A DNA stretch of 64,000 nt from Couchioplanes caeruleus (lineage in GTDB: Bacteria; Actinomycetota; Actinomycetes; Mycobacteriales; Micromonosporaceae): positions 3,592,501 to 3,656,500 of the forward strand of contig NZ_CP092183.1 of assembly GCF_023499255.1 (NCBI RefSeq), in the 5' to 3' direction. The notes beneath the pieces were generated by a model. The model was not told the DNA's origin. It saw nothing but the letters and a program-made list of their open reading frames with translations, and did no database searches. Position 1 is the first letter of the stretch; each line of letters starts with the position of its first letter. This document shows, piece by piece, positions 51,076-61,100 of this stretch. A program made the translations under genes and the position numbers.

Positions 51076-52068
51076 GTGACCGCCCTCGCCGCCGGAGCCG
51101 GCCGGAGCAGGAGCCTCGGCGACAACGTCTGGGTACGGTTCGCGGTACGCCGCGCCGGGCGGCTGCTGCTGTCGCTGTGGGTGCTCGTCACGGCCGCGTT
51201 CCTCATGATCCACGCGCTGCCGGGCGACCCCGTCCGGGCGGCCCTCGGCCCGACGGCGCCGCTGGAGCTGGTGCAGCAGCGGCGTACGGCGATGGGCCTC
51301 GACGACCCGCTGTGGCTGCAGTACGCGCACTACCTCGGCAACCTGCTCAGCGGGGACATGGGCATCTCCATGACGACCGGGCTGCCGGTGTCGGAGATCA
51401 TCGGGGCGCGGATGGGTGCGACCGTCGAGCTGGCGGTCCTCGCCTTCGCCGTCGCCGTGGTCGTCTCCGTACCCCTGGGCACGCTGATGGCCGTCCTGGC
51501 CGGTGACGGCCGCCGCCGCGCGGGCGACTGGATGTTCACCTCCACCAGCGTCGTGCTCGCCACCATCCCGGAGTTCCTCGTCGCGGTCGGGCTGGTGTTC
51601 GTCTTCGGCGTGCAGCTCGGCTGGGCGCCGGTGGCGGGCCGTACCGGGCCGGGCTCGTACGTGCTGCCGGTGCTCGCGCTCGCCCTCGGGCCGGCGTTCG
51701 TGCTGGCCCGCCTGGTGCGGGTGGAGATGCTGGCGGTGCTGCAGACCGACTACATCCGTACGGCCCGGGCGAAGCGGCTGCCGCCCCGGGTGGTGTACCT
51801 GTGCCACGCGCTGCCCAACGCCGTGACCGCCGGCCTGACCATGGGCGGCCTCATGCTGGGCGCGCTGGTCGCCGGCACGGTGCTGGTGGAGAACGTGTTC
51901 GCCTGGCCCGGCCTGGGCGGCACGATCGTGAGTTCGATCCTGGCCAAGGACTACCCGACCGTGCAGGGCGTCGTGCTCGTGTACGGCGTCGGCGTCCTGC
52001 TCGTGAACCTGGCGGTGGACGTGGCGCTCGCGCTGCTCGACCCCCGCTCGGCGATCCGGGAGAGCTGA
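51076..52068 (+). CDS. dppB: Dipeptide/oligopeptide ABC transporter permease (DppB-like)
   Basis: A 330-residue membrane protein with about six helices. MIHALPGDPVRAALGPTAP is the typical first-loop segment and YIRTARAKRLPPRVVYLCHA is the cytoplasmic EAA-type motif contacting the ATPase. VENVFAWPGLGGTI is also conserved. GTG 51076 follows the receptor stop by five bases. It forms the channel with the fused protein downstream. Confidence 0.9.
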   Translation: MTALAAGAGRSRSLGDNVWVRFAVRRAGRLLLSLWVLVTAAFLMIHALPGDPVRAALGPTAPLELVQQRRTAMGLDDPLWLQYAHYLGNLLSGDMGISMTTGLPVSEIIGARMGATVELAVLAFAVAVVVSVPLGTLMAVLAGDGRRRAGDWMFTSTSVVLATIPEFLVAVGLVFVFGVQLGWAPVAGRTGPGSYVLPVLALALGPAFVLARLVRVEMLAVLQTDYIRTARAKRLPPRVVYLCHALPNAVTAGLTMGGLMLGALVAGTVLVENVFAWPGLGGTIVSSILAKDYPTVQGVVLVYGVGVLLVNLAVDVALALLDPRSAIRES

Positions 52069-52071
52069 GCG

Positions 52072-53991
52072 GTGACAGGGAGCAGCCGCCGCTGGGGCCG
52101 TGCCGTACGCGGCCCGCTGGGCGTGACCGCCGCCGTGCTGCTGCTCGCGGTGCTGCTGCTGGCCGTCGCCGCGCCGATGGTGTGGCAGGCCCGTGCCGAC
52201 GCCGTGCACCCGGCGGAGATCCTGCAGGGGCCGTCCGGTGGCCACCCGGCCGGCACGGACCTGCTCGGCCGCGACATCCTGGCCCGGGTGCTGGTCGCCA
52301 CCCGGCTGTCGGTGGAGCTGGCGCTGGCGGCCACCGGGCTGGGCGTGCTCGTCGGCCTGTTGCTGGGCACCGCGCCGCTGCTGCTCGGCCGCCGCGCCGG
52401 CCGGTGGGTCGGCGCGCTGGTCAACGTCGCGGTCGCGTTCCCCGGCCTGCTGCTGGCGCTGTTCTTCGCCGTCGTCTTCGGGGTGGGCGCGAAGGGCGCG
52501 GTGCTGGCGATCGGGCTGGCCACCGCGCCCGCGTTCGCCCGGCTCACCCAGACCATGGCGGCCACCGTCGCCGGCCGCGACTTCATCGCCGCCGCCCGCA
52601 TCGCCGGAGCCGGCCGGCTGCGCATCCTGCTGCGCCACGTGCTGCCGAACATCGCCGAGCCGCTGGTCGTCGCGGCGACGATGGCCGCCGGCAGCGCCCT
52701 GCTCGCCTTCGCGGGCCTGTCCTTCCTGGGCCTGGGCGTGCAGGCGCCCGGCTACGACTGGGGCCGGCTGCTCGGCGAGGGCCTGGCGCAGATCTACATC
52801 CATCCGGCGGGGGCGCTGGCCCCGGCGGTCGCCGTCGTCCTCGCGGCCATGGCGTTCAACCTCACCGGGGAGGTCGTGGCCCGGGCCATCGGCCTGCGCT
52901 CGGCGGAGAGCGGCATCCCGGCCGGCCCGGTGCCCGCGCCGCCGCCGCGGGCGGCCGCCGCCGTCGCGCAGGCCGCGCCGCTGCTGGCGGTGGAGAACCT
53001 GCGGGTCACGTTCCCGTCCCGGGACGGGCAGATCAGCCCGGTCCGCGAGGTCAGCGTCCGGCTGTGCCCCGGCGAGGCGGTCGGCATCGTGGGGGAGTCC
53101 GGCTCCGGCAAGAGCCTGACCGCGCTGGCGATCGCGCAGCTCGTCGCCGCGCCCGGGCGGGTGGACGCCGACCGGCTCGAGTTCCTCGGCGCCGACCTGC
53201 GCGGCGCCGGTGCCGCGGCGCACCGGCGGCTGCTCGGCACCTCCCTGGCCATGGTGTTCCAGGACCCGATGACCTCGCTCAACCCGACCCACCGGGTGGG
53301 CCACCAGCTCGCCGAGGTGGTGCGCCGGCATCAGGGCGCGGACCGGCGGTCGGCCTGGGCCCGCGCCGTCGACCGGCTGCACGCCGTCCGGATCCCCGCC
53401 GCCGCGCGGCGCGCCCGGCAGCTGCCGCACGAGTTCTCCGGCGGCATGCGCCAGCGCGCCATGATCGGCATGGGCCTGATGGCCAGCCCGGCGCTGATCA
53501 TCGCCGACGAGCCCACCACCGCCCTGGACGTCACGGTGCAGCGCGAGGTGCTGCGGCTGCTCGAGAACATCCGTACGGCCGACGCGGTGGGGCTGCTGTT
53601 CATCAGCCACGACGTCACGGTCGTCGCCCAGGTCTGCGAGCGGGTGCTGGTCATGTACGCCGGCCGCATCGTCGAGGACCTGCCCTCCGGCGCGCTGCTG
53701 CGGGACGCGCGGCACCCGTATACGAGGGCCCTGGTGGCGGCCGTGCCCGGCATGGAGACCGACCGCGACCGGCCGCTCGCGGTGATCCCGGGCCGGCCGC
53801 CGGACCCGGCCCGGCTGCCGTCCGGGTGCGCGTTCTCGCCGCGCTGCCCGCTGGCCACCGATGTCTGCCGGGAACAGGATCCGCCGCTGGCCGCGTACGA
53901 CGGGGACCGCCGGGTCGCCTGTCACCACGCCGATCTGGCGCCCGTGGCCGTGGCGCCGCACCGGACCGCTGCAGGAAGGGACGAGTCATGA
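52072..53991 (+). CDS. Fused peptide ABC permease (DppC-like) and ATPase (DppD-like)
   Basis: A 639-residue fusion. Residues 1-285 form the DppC-like permease (GTDLLGRDILARVLVATRLS, FIAAARIAGAGRLRILLRHV, FAGLSFLGLGVQAPGYDW). A Pro/Ala linker leads to an ABC ATPase with Walker A GESGSGKS, Q-loop VFQDPMTSLNP, signature EFSGGMRQR, Walker B ALIIADEPTTALD and the oligopeptide C-terminal Cys region (GCAFSPRCPLA), an Fe-S-like motif. Permease and ATPase are usually separate; the fusion fixes stoichiometry. The stop overlaps the next gene by four bases. Confidence 0.92.
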   Translation: MTGSSRRWGRAVRGPLGVTAAVLLLAVLLLAVAAPMVWQARADAVHPAEILQGPSGGHPAGTDLLGRDILARVLVATRLSVELALAATGLGVLVGLLLGTAPLLLGRRAGRWVGALVNVAVAFPGLLLALFFAVVFGVGAKGAVLAIGLATAPAFARLTQTMAATVAGRDFIAAARIAGAGRLRILLRHVLPNIAEPLVVAATMAAGSALLAFAGLSFLGLGVQAPGYDWGRLLGEGLAQIYIHPAGALAPAVAVVLAAMAFNLTGEVVARAIGLRSAESGIPAGPVPAPPPRAAAAVAQAAPLLAVENLRVTFPSRDGQISPVREVSVRLCPGEAVGIVGESGSGKSLTALAIAQLVAAPGRVDADRLEFLGADLRGAGAAAHRRLLGTSLAMVFQDPMTSLNPTHRVGHQLAEVVRRHQGADRRSAWARAVDRLHAVRIPAAARRARQLPHEFSGGMRQRAMIGMGLMASPALIIADEPTTALDVTVQREVLRLLENIRTADAVGLLFISHDVTVVAQVCERVLVMYAGRIVEDLPSGALLRDARHPYTRALVAAVPGMETDRDRPLAVIPGRPPDPARLPSGCAFSPRCPLATDVCREQDPPLAAYDGDRRVACHHADLAPVAVAPHRTAAGRDES

Positions 53992-55364
53992 GCGTGGACA
54001 CCGATCACTGGGGGCGGCGGCTGGCCGCTCTCGCCGAGGAGCACGGCGTGCCGGGCGCGACGCTGGGCATCCTGCGGACCGGCCCGGACGGCGACGAGCT
54101 GGCCGAGGCCGCGTACGGGGTGCTGAACCTGCGCACCGGCGTGGACGTCACCACCGACTCGGTGTTCCAGATCGGCTCGATCAGCAAGGTGTGGACCGCG
54201 ACGCTGGTGCTGCAGCTCGTCGACGAGCGACGCCTCGACCTGGACGCGCCGCTGCTGGAGGTGATGCCGGAGCTGCGGGTGGGCGACCCCGAGGTGACCA
54301 AGCGCCTGACGATGCGGCACCTGCTGGTGCACACCAGCGGCATCGACGGCGACATCCTCACCGACACCGGCCGCGGCGACGACTGCCTCGAGAGGTACGC
54401 CGCGCTGCTCGCCGACGCCGCCCAGAACCATCCGCTCGGCGCCACGTGGTCGTACTGCAACTCCGGCTACTCGCTGGCCGGGCGGGTCGTCGAGAAGCTC
54501 ACCGGCGGCACGTGGGACGCGGCCCTGCGGGAGCGGCTCATCACCCCGCTGGGCCTGACACACACCGGCACGCTGCCCGAGGAGGCGCTGCTGTTCCGCG
54601 CCGCCGTGGGCCACCTGACCGAGGACGGCACGACCGTACCGGCGCCGGTCTGGGGCATCCCGCGCTCCGCCGGACCGGCCGGGGCGATCATCGCGACCGC
54701 CGCCGACCTGCTGGGCTTCGCCCGCATGCACCTGAACCAGGGCCGGGCGCCGGACGGCACCCAGGTGCTCAGCGCCGCTTCCACCGCCGCGATGGCCGAG
54801 TTCCACGCCGACCTGCCGGACAAGTACACCCTCGGCGACTCCTGGGGGCTGGGCTGGGAACGCATGGGCTGGGGCCGGCACCGGCTCATCGGCCACGACG
54901 GCAACACCATCGGCCAGGCGGCCTTCCTGCGGCTCCTGCCCGGGCAGGGCCTGGCGGTCGCGCTGCTCACCAACGGCGGCAACAGCCGCAAGCTGTACGA
55001 GGAGCTGTACCGCGAGATCTTCGACGAGCTCGCCGGGGCGAAACTGCCGCAGCCGCTCGGCCCGCCGGACGAGCCGGTCGAGGTGGACCCGGCGCCGTAC
55101 GTGGGCGTGTACGAACGCGCCAGCATCCGTCAGGAGGTCCTCGCCGGTGAGAACGGGCCGGTGATGCGGGTGGGCCTGACCGGGCCGCTCGCCGAGGTGC
55201 TGCAGGACCAGGACGCCGACTACCCGATGGTGGCGGTGGCGCCCGGCCTGTTCGTCTGCCAGGACCCGGAGACCGGCAACTGGGTCCCCGCGACCTTCTA
55301 CCAGCTGCCCAGCGGCGAACGGTACGTGCACTTCGGTGCCCGGGCCACGCCGCGCCGGGCGTGA
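53988..55364 (+). CDS. Serine hydrolase of beta-lactamase/D-aminopeptidase family
   Basis: A 458-residue class C beta-lactamase-fold enzyme without a signal peptide. SxxK motif is in QIGSISKVWTATL (Ser about residue 66), YxN in YCNSGYSLAGRVVEKLTGG, and the late motif is GHDGNTIGQAAF. A C-terminal lipocalin-like domain begins about residue 365. Cytoplasmic location next to peptide importer genes suggests a peptidase, esterase or D-aminopeptidase rather than antibiotic resistance. It is closely related to the C-terminal domain encoded at 60160-61526. ATG overlaps the transporter fusion by four bases. Confidence 0.88.
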   Translation: MSVDTDHWGRRLAALAEEHGVPGATLGILRTGPDGDELAEAAYGVLNLRTGVDVTTDSVFQIGSISKVWTATLVLQLVDERRLDLDAPLLEVMPELRVGDPEVTKRLTMRHLLVHTSGIDGDILTDTGRGDDCLERYAALLADAAQNHPLGATWSYCNSGYSLAGRVVEKLTGGTWDAALRERLITPLGLTHTGTLPEEALLFRAAVGHLTEDGTTVPAPVWGIPRSAGPAGAIIATAADLLGFARMHLNQGRAPDGTQVLSAASTAAMAEFHADLPDKYTLGDSWGLGWERMGWGRHRLIGHDGNTIGQAAFLRLLPGQGLAVALLTNGGNSRKLYEELYREIFDELAGAKLPQPLGPPDEPVEVDPAPYVGVYERASIRQEVLAGENGPVMRVGLTGPLAEVLQDQDADYPMVAVAPGLFVCQDPETGNWVPATFYQLPSGERYVHFGARATPRRA

Positions 55365-55371
55365 GGCGGCC

Positions 55372-56343
55372 ATGCGGGAGCTGCGTTTCGAGCAGGTGAG
55401 CATCCGGTTCGGGTCACGCCGCCGGGGCACCGTCGCGGTCGACGCCGTGGACCTCGTCGTCCCCGCCGGCGCGGTCGTGGGGCTGGTCGGTGAGTCCGGG
55501 TCGGGCAAGTCGACGCTGGCCCGGGCGGCCGTGGGGCTGGCACCGCTGAGCGGCGGCCGGATCCTGCTCGACGGCCGGCCGGTACGCGACGTCTCCCGCG
55601 AGGCCGGCCGCCCGCCGCTGCAGATGGTCTTCCAGGACCCGTACTCCGCACTCGATCCGCGGATGAGCATCGGCGACTCGATCGCCGAGGCGATCCCGCG
55701 GCACCCGGCACCGGCCTCGGCGCAGCGTCGCGCCGAGGCCGGCCGGCTGCTCGAGCTGGTCGGGCTGCCCGCCGACCGGGCCGGCGTACGCCCCGACGAG
55801 CTCTCCGGCGGCCAGCGGCAGCGGGTGGCGCTGGCCCGCGCGCTGGCCGGGCGGCCCGAGGTGATCGTCGCCGACGAGATCACCTCGGCGCTGGACGTCT
55901 CCATCCAGGGCGCGGTGCTCAACGTCGTCCGCGACCTGCAGCGGCAGATGCGCCTGACCATGCTGTTCATCTCGCACAACCTGGCCGTGGTGCGCTACGT
56001 CAGCGACATCGTCGCGGTCATGTACCTCGGCCGCATCGTCGAGTACGGGCCCGTCGCCGACGTGCTGGGCGATCCGCAGCACCCGTACACGCGGGAGCTG
56101 CTCGCCGCCGTCCCGCGCGCCGGCGTCGCGGTGCCCGAGCCGCCGCGGCCGGTCGCCGACGCCGCCCCGCCGGACCCGCACCAGCCGCCCGCCGGCTGCC
56201 GGTTCCACCCGCGTTGCCCCGTCGGCCCCCTGGTGCTGCCCGAGCGGGACGTGTGCCGAACCGCCGACCCGGCCGGCGCCGGCCGCCGCAACCTCGCCGC
56301 CTGCCATTTCGCCGCCCCGGCCGCGGTCGCCGCCGTCGGCTGA
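55372..56343 (+). CDS. oppF: Oligopeptide ABC transporter ATP-binding protein (OppF-like)
   Basis: A 323-residue ATPase with Walker A GESGSGKST, VFQDPYSALDPR, signature ELSGGQRQR, Walker B VIVADEITSALD (Ile in place of Pro) and the C-terminal GCRFHPRCPVGP Cys pattern. It pairs with the ATPase half of the fusion to energise import. It starts seven bases after the hydrolase stop. A hydrolase gene inserted between the transporter parts ties the substrate to its intracellular breakdown. Confidence 0.91.
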   Translation: MRELRFEQVSIRFGSRRRGTVAVDAVDLVVPAGAVVGLVGESGSGKSTLARAAVGLAPLSGGRILLDGRPVRDVSREAGRPPLQMVFQDPYSALDPRMSIGDSIAEAIPRHPAPASAQRRAEAGRLLELVGLPADRAGVRPDELSGGQRQRVALARALAGRPEVIVADEITSALDVSIQGAVLNVVRDLQRQMRLTMLFISHNLAVVRYVSDIVAVMYLGRIVEYGPVADVLGDPQHPYTRELLAAVPRAGVAVPEPPRPVADAAPPDPHQPPAGCRFHPRCPVGPLVLPERDVCRTADPAGAGRRNLAACHFAAPAAVAAVG

Positions 56344-56455
56344 GCCCGGCCCGGTCTCAAGGGACCGTTGCCCGGGCGGCCGGGGACGGACGATCATCGA
56401 GCTCCGGTCGCGTACCGCAGGAGGGCCAGGAGGGCATGACCAGGAGAGGGAGCCG

Positions 56456-58084
56456 ATGAGTCAGCAGCCGCGTGCCAGCCTCGGCCGTGTCCTGGACGAC
56501 CTGGGCGCCACCCTGCTCGAGCTCGTGCACGGCGATCCGGGGACCGGCGACCCGATCGGCGGTGTCGCCATTCACGACCCGTACGACGAGCCCAGCCTGC
56601 CCCCGCACGCGCTGGTGCTGGGCGTGGGGCTGCGCGAGCCGGCGGAGATCACCGCGCTGTTGCGCACGCTGGGGCGGCACGGCGCCGCCGGGCTGGTGCT
56701 GCGGGCGCCCGTCCCGGCCGCGGACGAGCTGCGGGCCGCGGCCCGCGACGCCGGTGTGGCGGTGCTGGCGCTCACCCGCGGCGCGTCCTGGGCGCAGCTC
56801 GCGGCGCTGCTGCGGTCCATGCTCAGCCAGGGCGACGTCGGCGACGCCGGCCCCGAGACGCTCGGCGGGATGCCCTCCGGCGACCTGTTCGCCCTCGCCA
56901 ACGCCGTCGCCGCGCTCGTCGACGCGCCGGTGACGATCGAGGACCCCGACTCGCGCGTGCTGGCCTTCTCCGGGCGCCAGGAGGAGGCGGACAAGTCCCG
57001 GGTGGAGACGATCCTGGGCCGGCAGGTGCCCGAGCGGTACGCGCGGATGCTGTCGCGTACCGGCGTGACCCGGGACCTGCACCGCAGCGAGCAGCCGGTG
57101 TTCGTGACGCCGCCGCCGGATGCGGGCGACTTCTCGGTGCCCCGGGTGGCGGTGGCGGTCCGCGCCGGCGACGAGTTCCTCGGCTCGATCTGGGCCGCGG
57201 TCCGCAGGCCGCTGACCCCGGACCGGTCGCGGGCGTTCAGCGACGCCGCCAACCTGGTCGCGCTGCACATGCTGCGGCTGCGGGCGGGCGCCGACGTCGA
57301 GCGGCGGCTGCGGACCGAGCTGGTCGGCACGGCGCTCGAGGGCGGCGCCGGCGCGCGCGACTCCCTGGCCCGCCTCGGCCTGGCCGACCGGCCGCTGGTG
57401 ATCCTCGCGGTCGGGATGACGGACCCGTCCGGCGCCGGCGCCGCCGACACCTCCGGGCTCGCGGCCCAGCGGCAGCGGATGAGCGACGCGCTGGCGATGC
57501 ACCTGAGCGCGGTGCACGCCGGCAGCGCGGTGGCCCTGCTGGGCGACATCACGTACGGTCTGCTGCCGGTCACCGCCGGCGACGGCGAGCGGCAGGCGGA
57601 ACGGGCGGCCACCGGCTTCCTGGACCGCATCGGGGAGCGGGCCTGCCTCGTGGCCGGGGTGAGCCCGGTGGCGTCCTCGGTGGCGGAGCTGCCCACCGCG
57701 CGGGCCGGCGCCGACCGGGCGTTGCGGGTGCTGCGCGGCCACCCCGGCACCCGCCGCGTGGCCCGCCTGACCGACGTGCACACCGAGGCCATGCTGCTGG
57801 AGCTGCGCGACGCCGTCGCGGCCCGCGGGGACACGCCCAGCGGACCGGTGGCGCGGCTGCTGGCGTACGACGCGGAGCACAACGCCCGGCTGGTCGAGAC
57901 CCTCGCCGCGTGGCTCGACGCGTTCGGCGACGTGGTGGCGGCCGCGGCGGTGCTGCACGTGCACCCCAACACGTTCCGCTACCGGCTGCGCCGCCTCGCC
58001 GAGCTGGGCGCCGTCGACCTGGCCGACCCGGACGCCCGGTTCGGCGCGATGCTGCAACTGCGGGTGTTCACGCCGCTGGCGTAA
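56456..58084 (+). CDS. PucR family transcriptional regulator
   Basis: A 542-residue regulator. It has an N-terminal PucR domain-like region to about residue 150, a GAF/CdaR-like middle with VTIEDPDSRVLAFSGRQEEA, a GGDEF-like region lacking catalytic residues, and a C-terminal HTH_30: LVETLAAWLDAFGDVVAAAA then HVHPNTFRYRLRRLAEL. PucR proteins often activate amino-acid or nucleotide catabolic genes in response to substrate. Position inside the peptide locus makes it the likely regulator. A hairpin follows the stop. Confidence 0.9.
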   Translation: MSQQPRASLGRVLDDLGATLLELVHGDPGTGDPIGGVAIHDPYDEPSLPPHALVLGVGLREPAEITALLRTLGRHGAAGLVLRAPVPAADELRAAARDAGVAVLALTRGASWAQLAALLRSMLSQGDVGDAGPETLGGMPSGDLFALANAVAALVDAPVTIEDPDSRVLAFSGRQEEADKSRVETILGRQVPERYARMLSRTGVTRDLHRSEQPVFVTPPPDAGDFSVPRVAVAVRAGDEFLGSIWAAVRRPLTPDRSRAFSDAANLVALHMLRLRAGADVERRLRTELVGTALEGGAGARDSLARLGLADRPLVILAVGMTDPSGAGAADTSGLAAQRQRMSDALAMHLSAVHAGSAVALLGDITYGLLPVTAGDGERQAERAATGFLDRIGERACLVAGVSPVASSVAELPTARAGADRALRVLRGHPGTRRVARLTDVHTEAMLLELRDAVAARGDTPSGPVARLLAYDAEHNARLVETLAAWLDAFGDVVAAAAVLHVHPNTFRYRLRRLAELGAVDLADPDARFGAMLQLRVFTPLA

Positions 58085-58085
58085 C

Positions 58086-58113
58086 CGACGAGAGCGGCCC
58101 CCGCTTCTCGTCG
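58086..58113 (+). terminator. Hairpin terminator after PucR gene
   Basis: CGACGAGAGCGG pairs with CCGCTTCTCGTCG (one bulged T) around a 3-nt loop, starting two bases after the stop. No long T-run follows. It probably ends the importer-regulator transcript, so the next gene has its own promoter. Confidence 0.6.
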
Positions 58114-58190
58114 CCGCGCACCAAGACACCGCACCACGGCACCGGGCAGGCTTCGCGCAAGGAAGCCGACGACCCTTGGAGGAGGGTGCC

Positions 58191-61100
58191 GTGCCGCGTC
58201 GCCAGCGCATCGAGGATCTCCTGGCCCTGACCGTGCCCGCGCAGCCGGCGCTGTCCCACGACGGCCGGGTCGCGTACGTGCGGTGCACCGCCGACGCCGA
58301 CGCCGATCGCGTCCGGTACGAGCTCTGGTGCGCCGGGGACGGCAGCGACCCGCGCCGGCTCACCCGCGGCCCGGCCGACACCGCGCCGGCGTGGTCACCG
58401 GACGGCAGCCGGCTCGCCTTCCTGCGCGCGGGCGACGGCCCCGCGCAGGTGTGGCTGCTGCCGGCCGCCGGCGGTGAGCCGGAGCGGCTCACCGACCTGC
58501 CGCTCGGTGCGGGCCGGCCGGTGTGGAGCCCTGACGGCACCCGGATCGCCTTCGCGGCGGCCGTGGACATCACCGCCGCCCCGGGCGAGGACGCCGGCGC
58601 GGCCGGGCGCCGCCGCACGCACGCCCCCGTGGTGATCGACCGGCTCGACTACCAGGCCGACGGCACCGGCCTGCTGCGCGGCATGCGCAAGCACCTCTTC
58701 CTCGTCGACGTCACGACCGGCCGGTGCCGGCAGCTGACCGACGGCGACTGGCACGCCGGCGACCCCGCCTGGTCGCCGGACTCCACCCGGCTCGCGTTCA
58801 CCGCCGCCACCGCGCCCGACGCCGACCTGGTCGCGCGGGCACCCGTGCACGTGCTCGAGGTGGACGACCGGCACGCCCGGCCGCGCGTGGCAGGGCTGCG
58901 GGACGGCTTCGGCAGCACCGTGACCTGGACGCCGGACGGACAGGCGCTGATCGTCGTCGGGATGACCGGTGACCCGGTCGGGCACGCCCGGCTGCTGCGC
59001 GTACCGCTCGACGGGGGCGAGGTGCGCGACCTGGCCGCGGGGCTCGATCGCAACGTGATGCCGGGCGCACCCGGTTACCCGGGCGGGACGCCACAGTTCA
59101 CCGCCGACGGCGCGACGCTGCTGTTCTGCGTACGCGACCGCGGCTGCACCCACGTGTACGCCGTCGACGCGGCCGGCGGCGACCCGCGCCCGGTGGTGGC
59201 GGGGGCCGGCCGCGTCGTGTCCGGGTTGTCCGTGGCCGGTGCGCAAGCCGCCGTGGTGCTCGCGACCCCCGCCTCGTACGGCGACGTGGTGACGGTCGAC
59301 GTGGCCGGCGGCGGGGAAACGGTGCTGACCGGCGGTGGCGACACCGATGTGGAGCTGTTCCCGCGCGAGGAACGCGAGTTCACCATCGCCGACGGCACGG
59401 TCGTGCACGGCTGGCTGATCCGCGACCCCGAGGCGCAGGGCCCGGGCCCGCTGCTGCTGGACATCCACGGCGGCCCGCACAACGCGTGGAACGGCGCCGC
59501 CGACGACGTGCACCTCTACCACCAGGAGCTCGTCGCCGACGGCTGGGCGGTGCTGCTGCTCAACCCGCGGGCCAGCGACGGCTACGGCGAGCGGTTCTTC
59601 ACCGCCACCCAGGGCGCCTGGGGCGAGGCCGACGCCGCCGACTTCCTCGAGCCGATCGACGACCTGGTCGCCGAGGGCGTCGCCGACCCGCAGCGGCTGG
59701 CGGTGACCGGCTACAGCTACGGCGGCTACATGACCTGCTACCTGACCGCGCACGACGAGCGGTTCGCCGCCGCGGTGGCCGGGGGCGTGGTCAGCGACCT
59801 CGCCAGCATGGCCGGCACGTCCGACGACGGGGCGTTCCTGGCGGCGTACGAGCTGGGCGGCCCACCCTGGCAGCACCCGGACCGGTACGCCGCCATGTCG
59901 CCGATGACCTGGGTCGGCGAGGTCGCGACGCCGACGCTGATCCTGCACGGCGAGGCCGACGTGCGCTGCCCGGCCGGGCAGGCCCAGCAGTGGTACACCG
60001 CGCTGCGCGAACGCCGGATCCCGGCCGAGCTGGTGCTCTACCCCGGCGCGTCGCACCTGGTCATCGTGGACGGACCGCCGTCGCAGCGCCTCGACTACAA
60101 CCGCCGCGTCGCCGAGTGGGTACGCCGCCACACCGGGCACCGCCCGCCCCCGCTCGACGCCGCCCACTGGCAGCGCCGGCTGGCCGCGCTCGCCGAGCGG
60201 CACCGGGTGCCCGGGGCCGTGCTCGGCGTGCTGCGGCTGCGAGCGGGCGGCGAGGACGAGCTGGTCGAGGCCGCGTACGGGGTCGTCAACGCCGACTCGG
60301 GCGTCGCGACCACCACCGACTCGGTGTTCCAGATCGGCTCGATCAGCAAGGTGTGGACGGCGACGCTGGCCCTGCAGCTCGTCGACGACGGCAAGCTCGA
60401 GCTCGACGCGCCGATCGTGGACGTGCTCCCGGAGCTGCGGCTGTCCGACCCGGGCGTCGCGGCGAAGGTGACGATGCGGCACCTGCTCACCCACACCAGC
60501 GGCATCGACGGCGACGTCTTCACCGACACCGGCCGCGGCGACGACTGCGTCGAGAAGTACGTGGCCGGGCTCGCCGACGTCGCGCAGAACCACCCGCTGG
60601 GCGCCACCTGGTCGTACTGCAACTCCGGGTACGTGCTGGCCGGGCGGGTCATCGAGAAGCTCACCGGCGGCACGTGGGACGAGGCCGTCCGCAGGCGGCT
60701 GAGCGAGCCGCTCGGGCTGCGGCGTACCGGGACGCTGCCGGAGGAGGCGCTGCTGCACCGTACGGCCGCCGGGCACAGCTCGGGGCCGGACGGTCCGGTC
60801 CGGACCCCGGTGTGGATGCTGCCGCGCTCGATGGGGCCGGCCGGGCTGATCAACGCGACCGCGGCCGACCTGCTGCGCTTCGCCCGCCTGCACCTCAGCG
60901 GCGGCCTGGCGCCCGACGGCACCCGGCTGCTCAGCGAGGCCGCCGCCGCGGAGATGGCCACCGAGCAGGTCGAGCTGCCGGACAAGGACGTGCTCGGCGA
61001 CTCGTGGGGGCTGGGCTGGATCCGGTTCGGCTGGGACGGCCGGCGGCTGGTCGGCCACGACGGCAACACCATCGGCCAGGCGGCGTTCCTGCGGCTGCTG

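Noticed and set aside
53988..55364. Antibiotic-resistance beta-lactamase
   Set aside because: It has no signal peptide and is embedded in a peptide-import operon; the SxxK/YxN motifs are shared by peptidases and esterases of the same fold.
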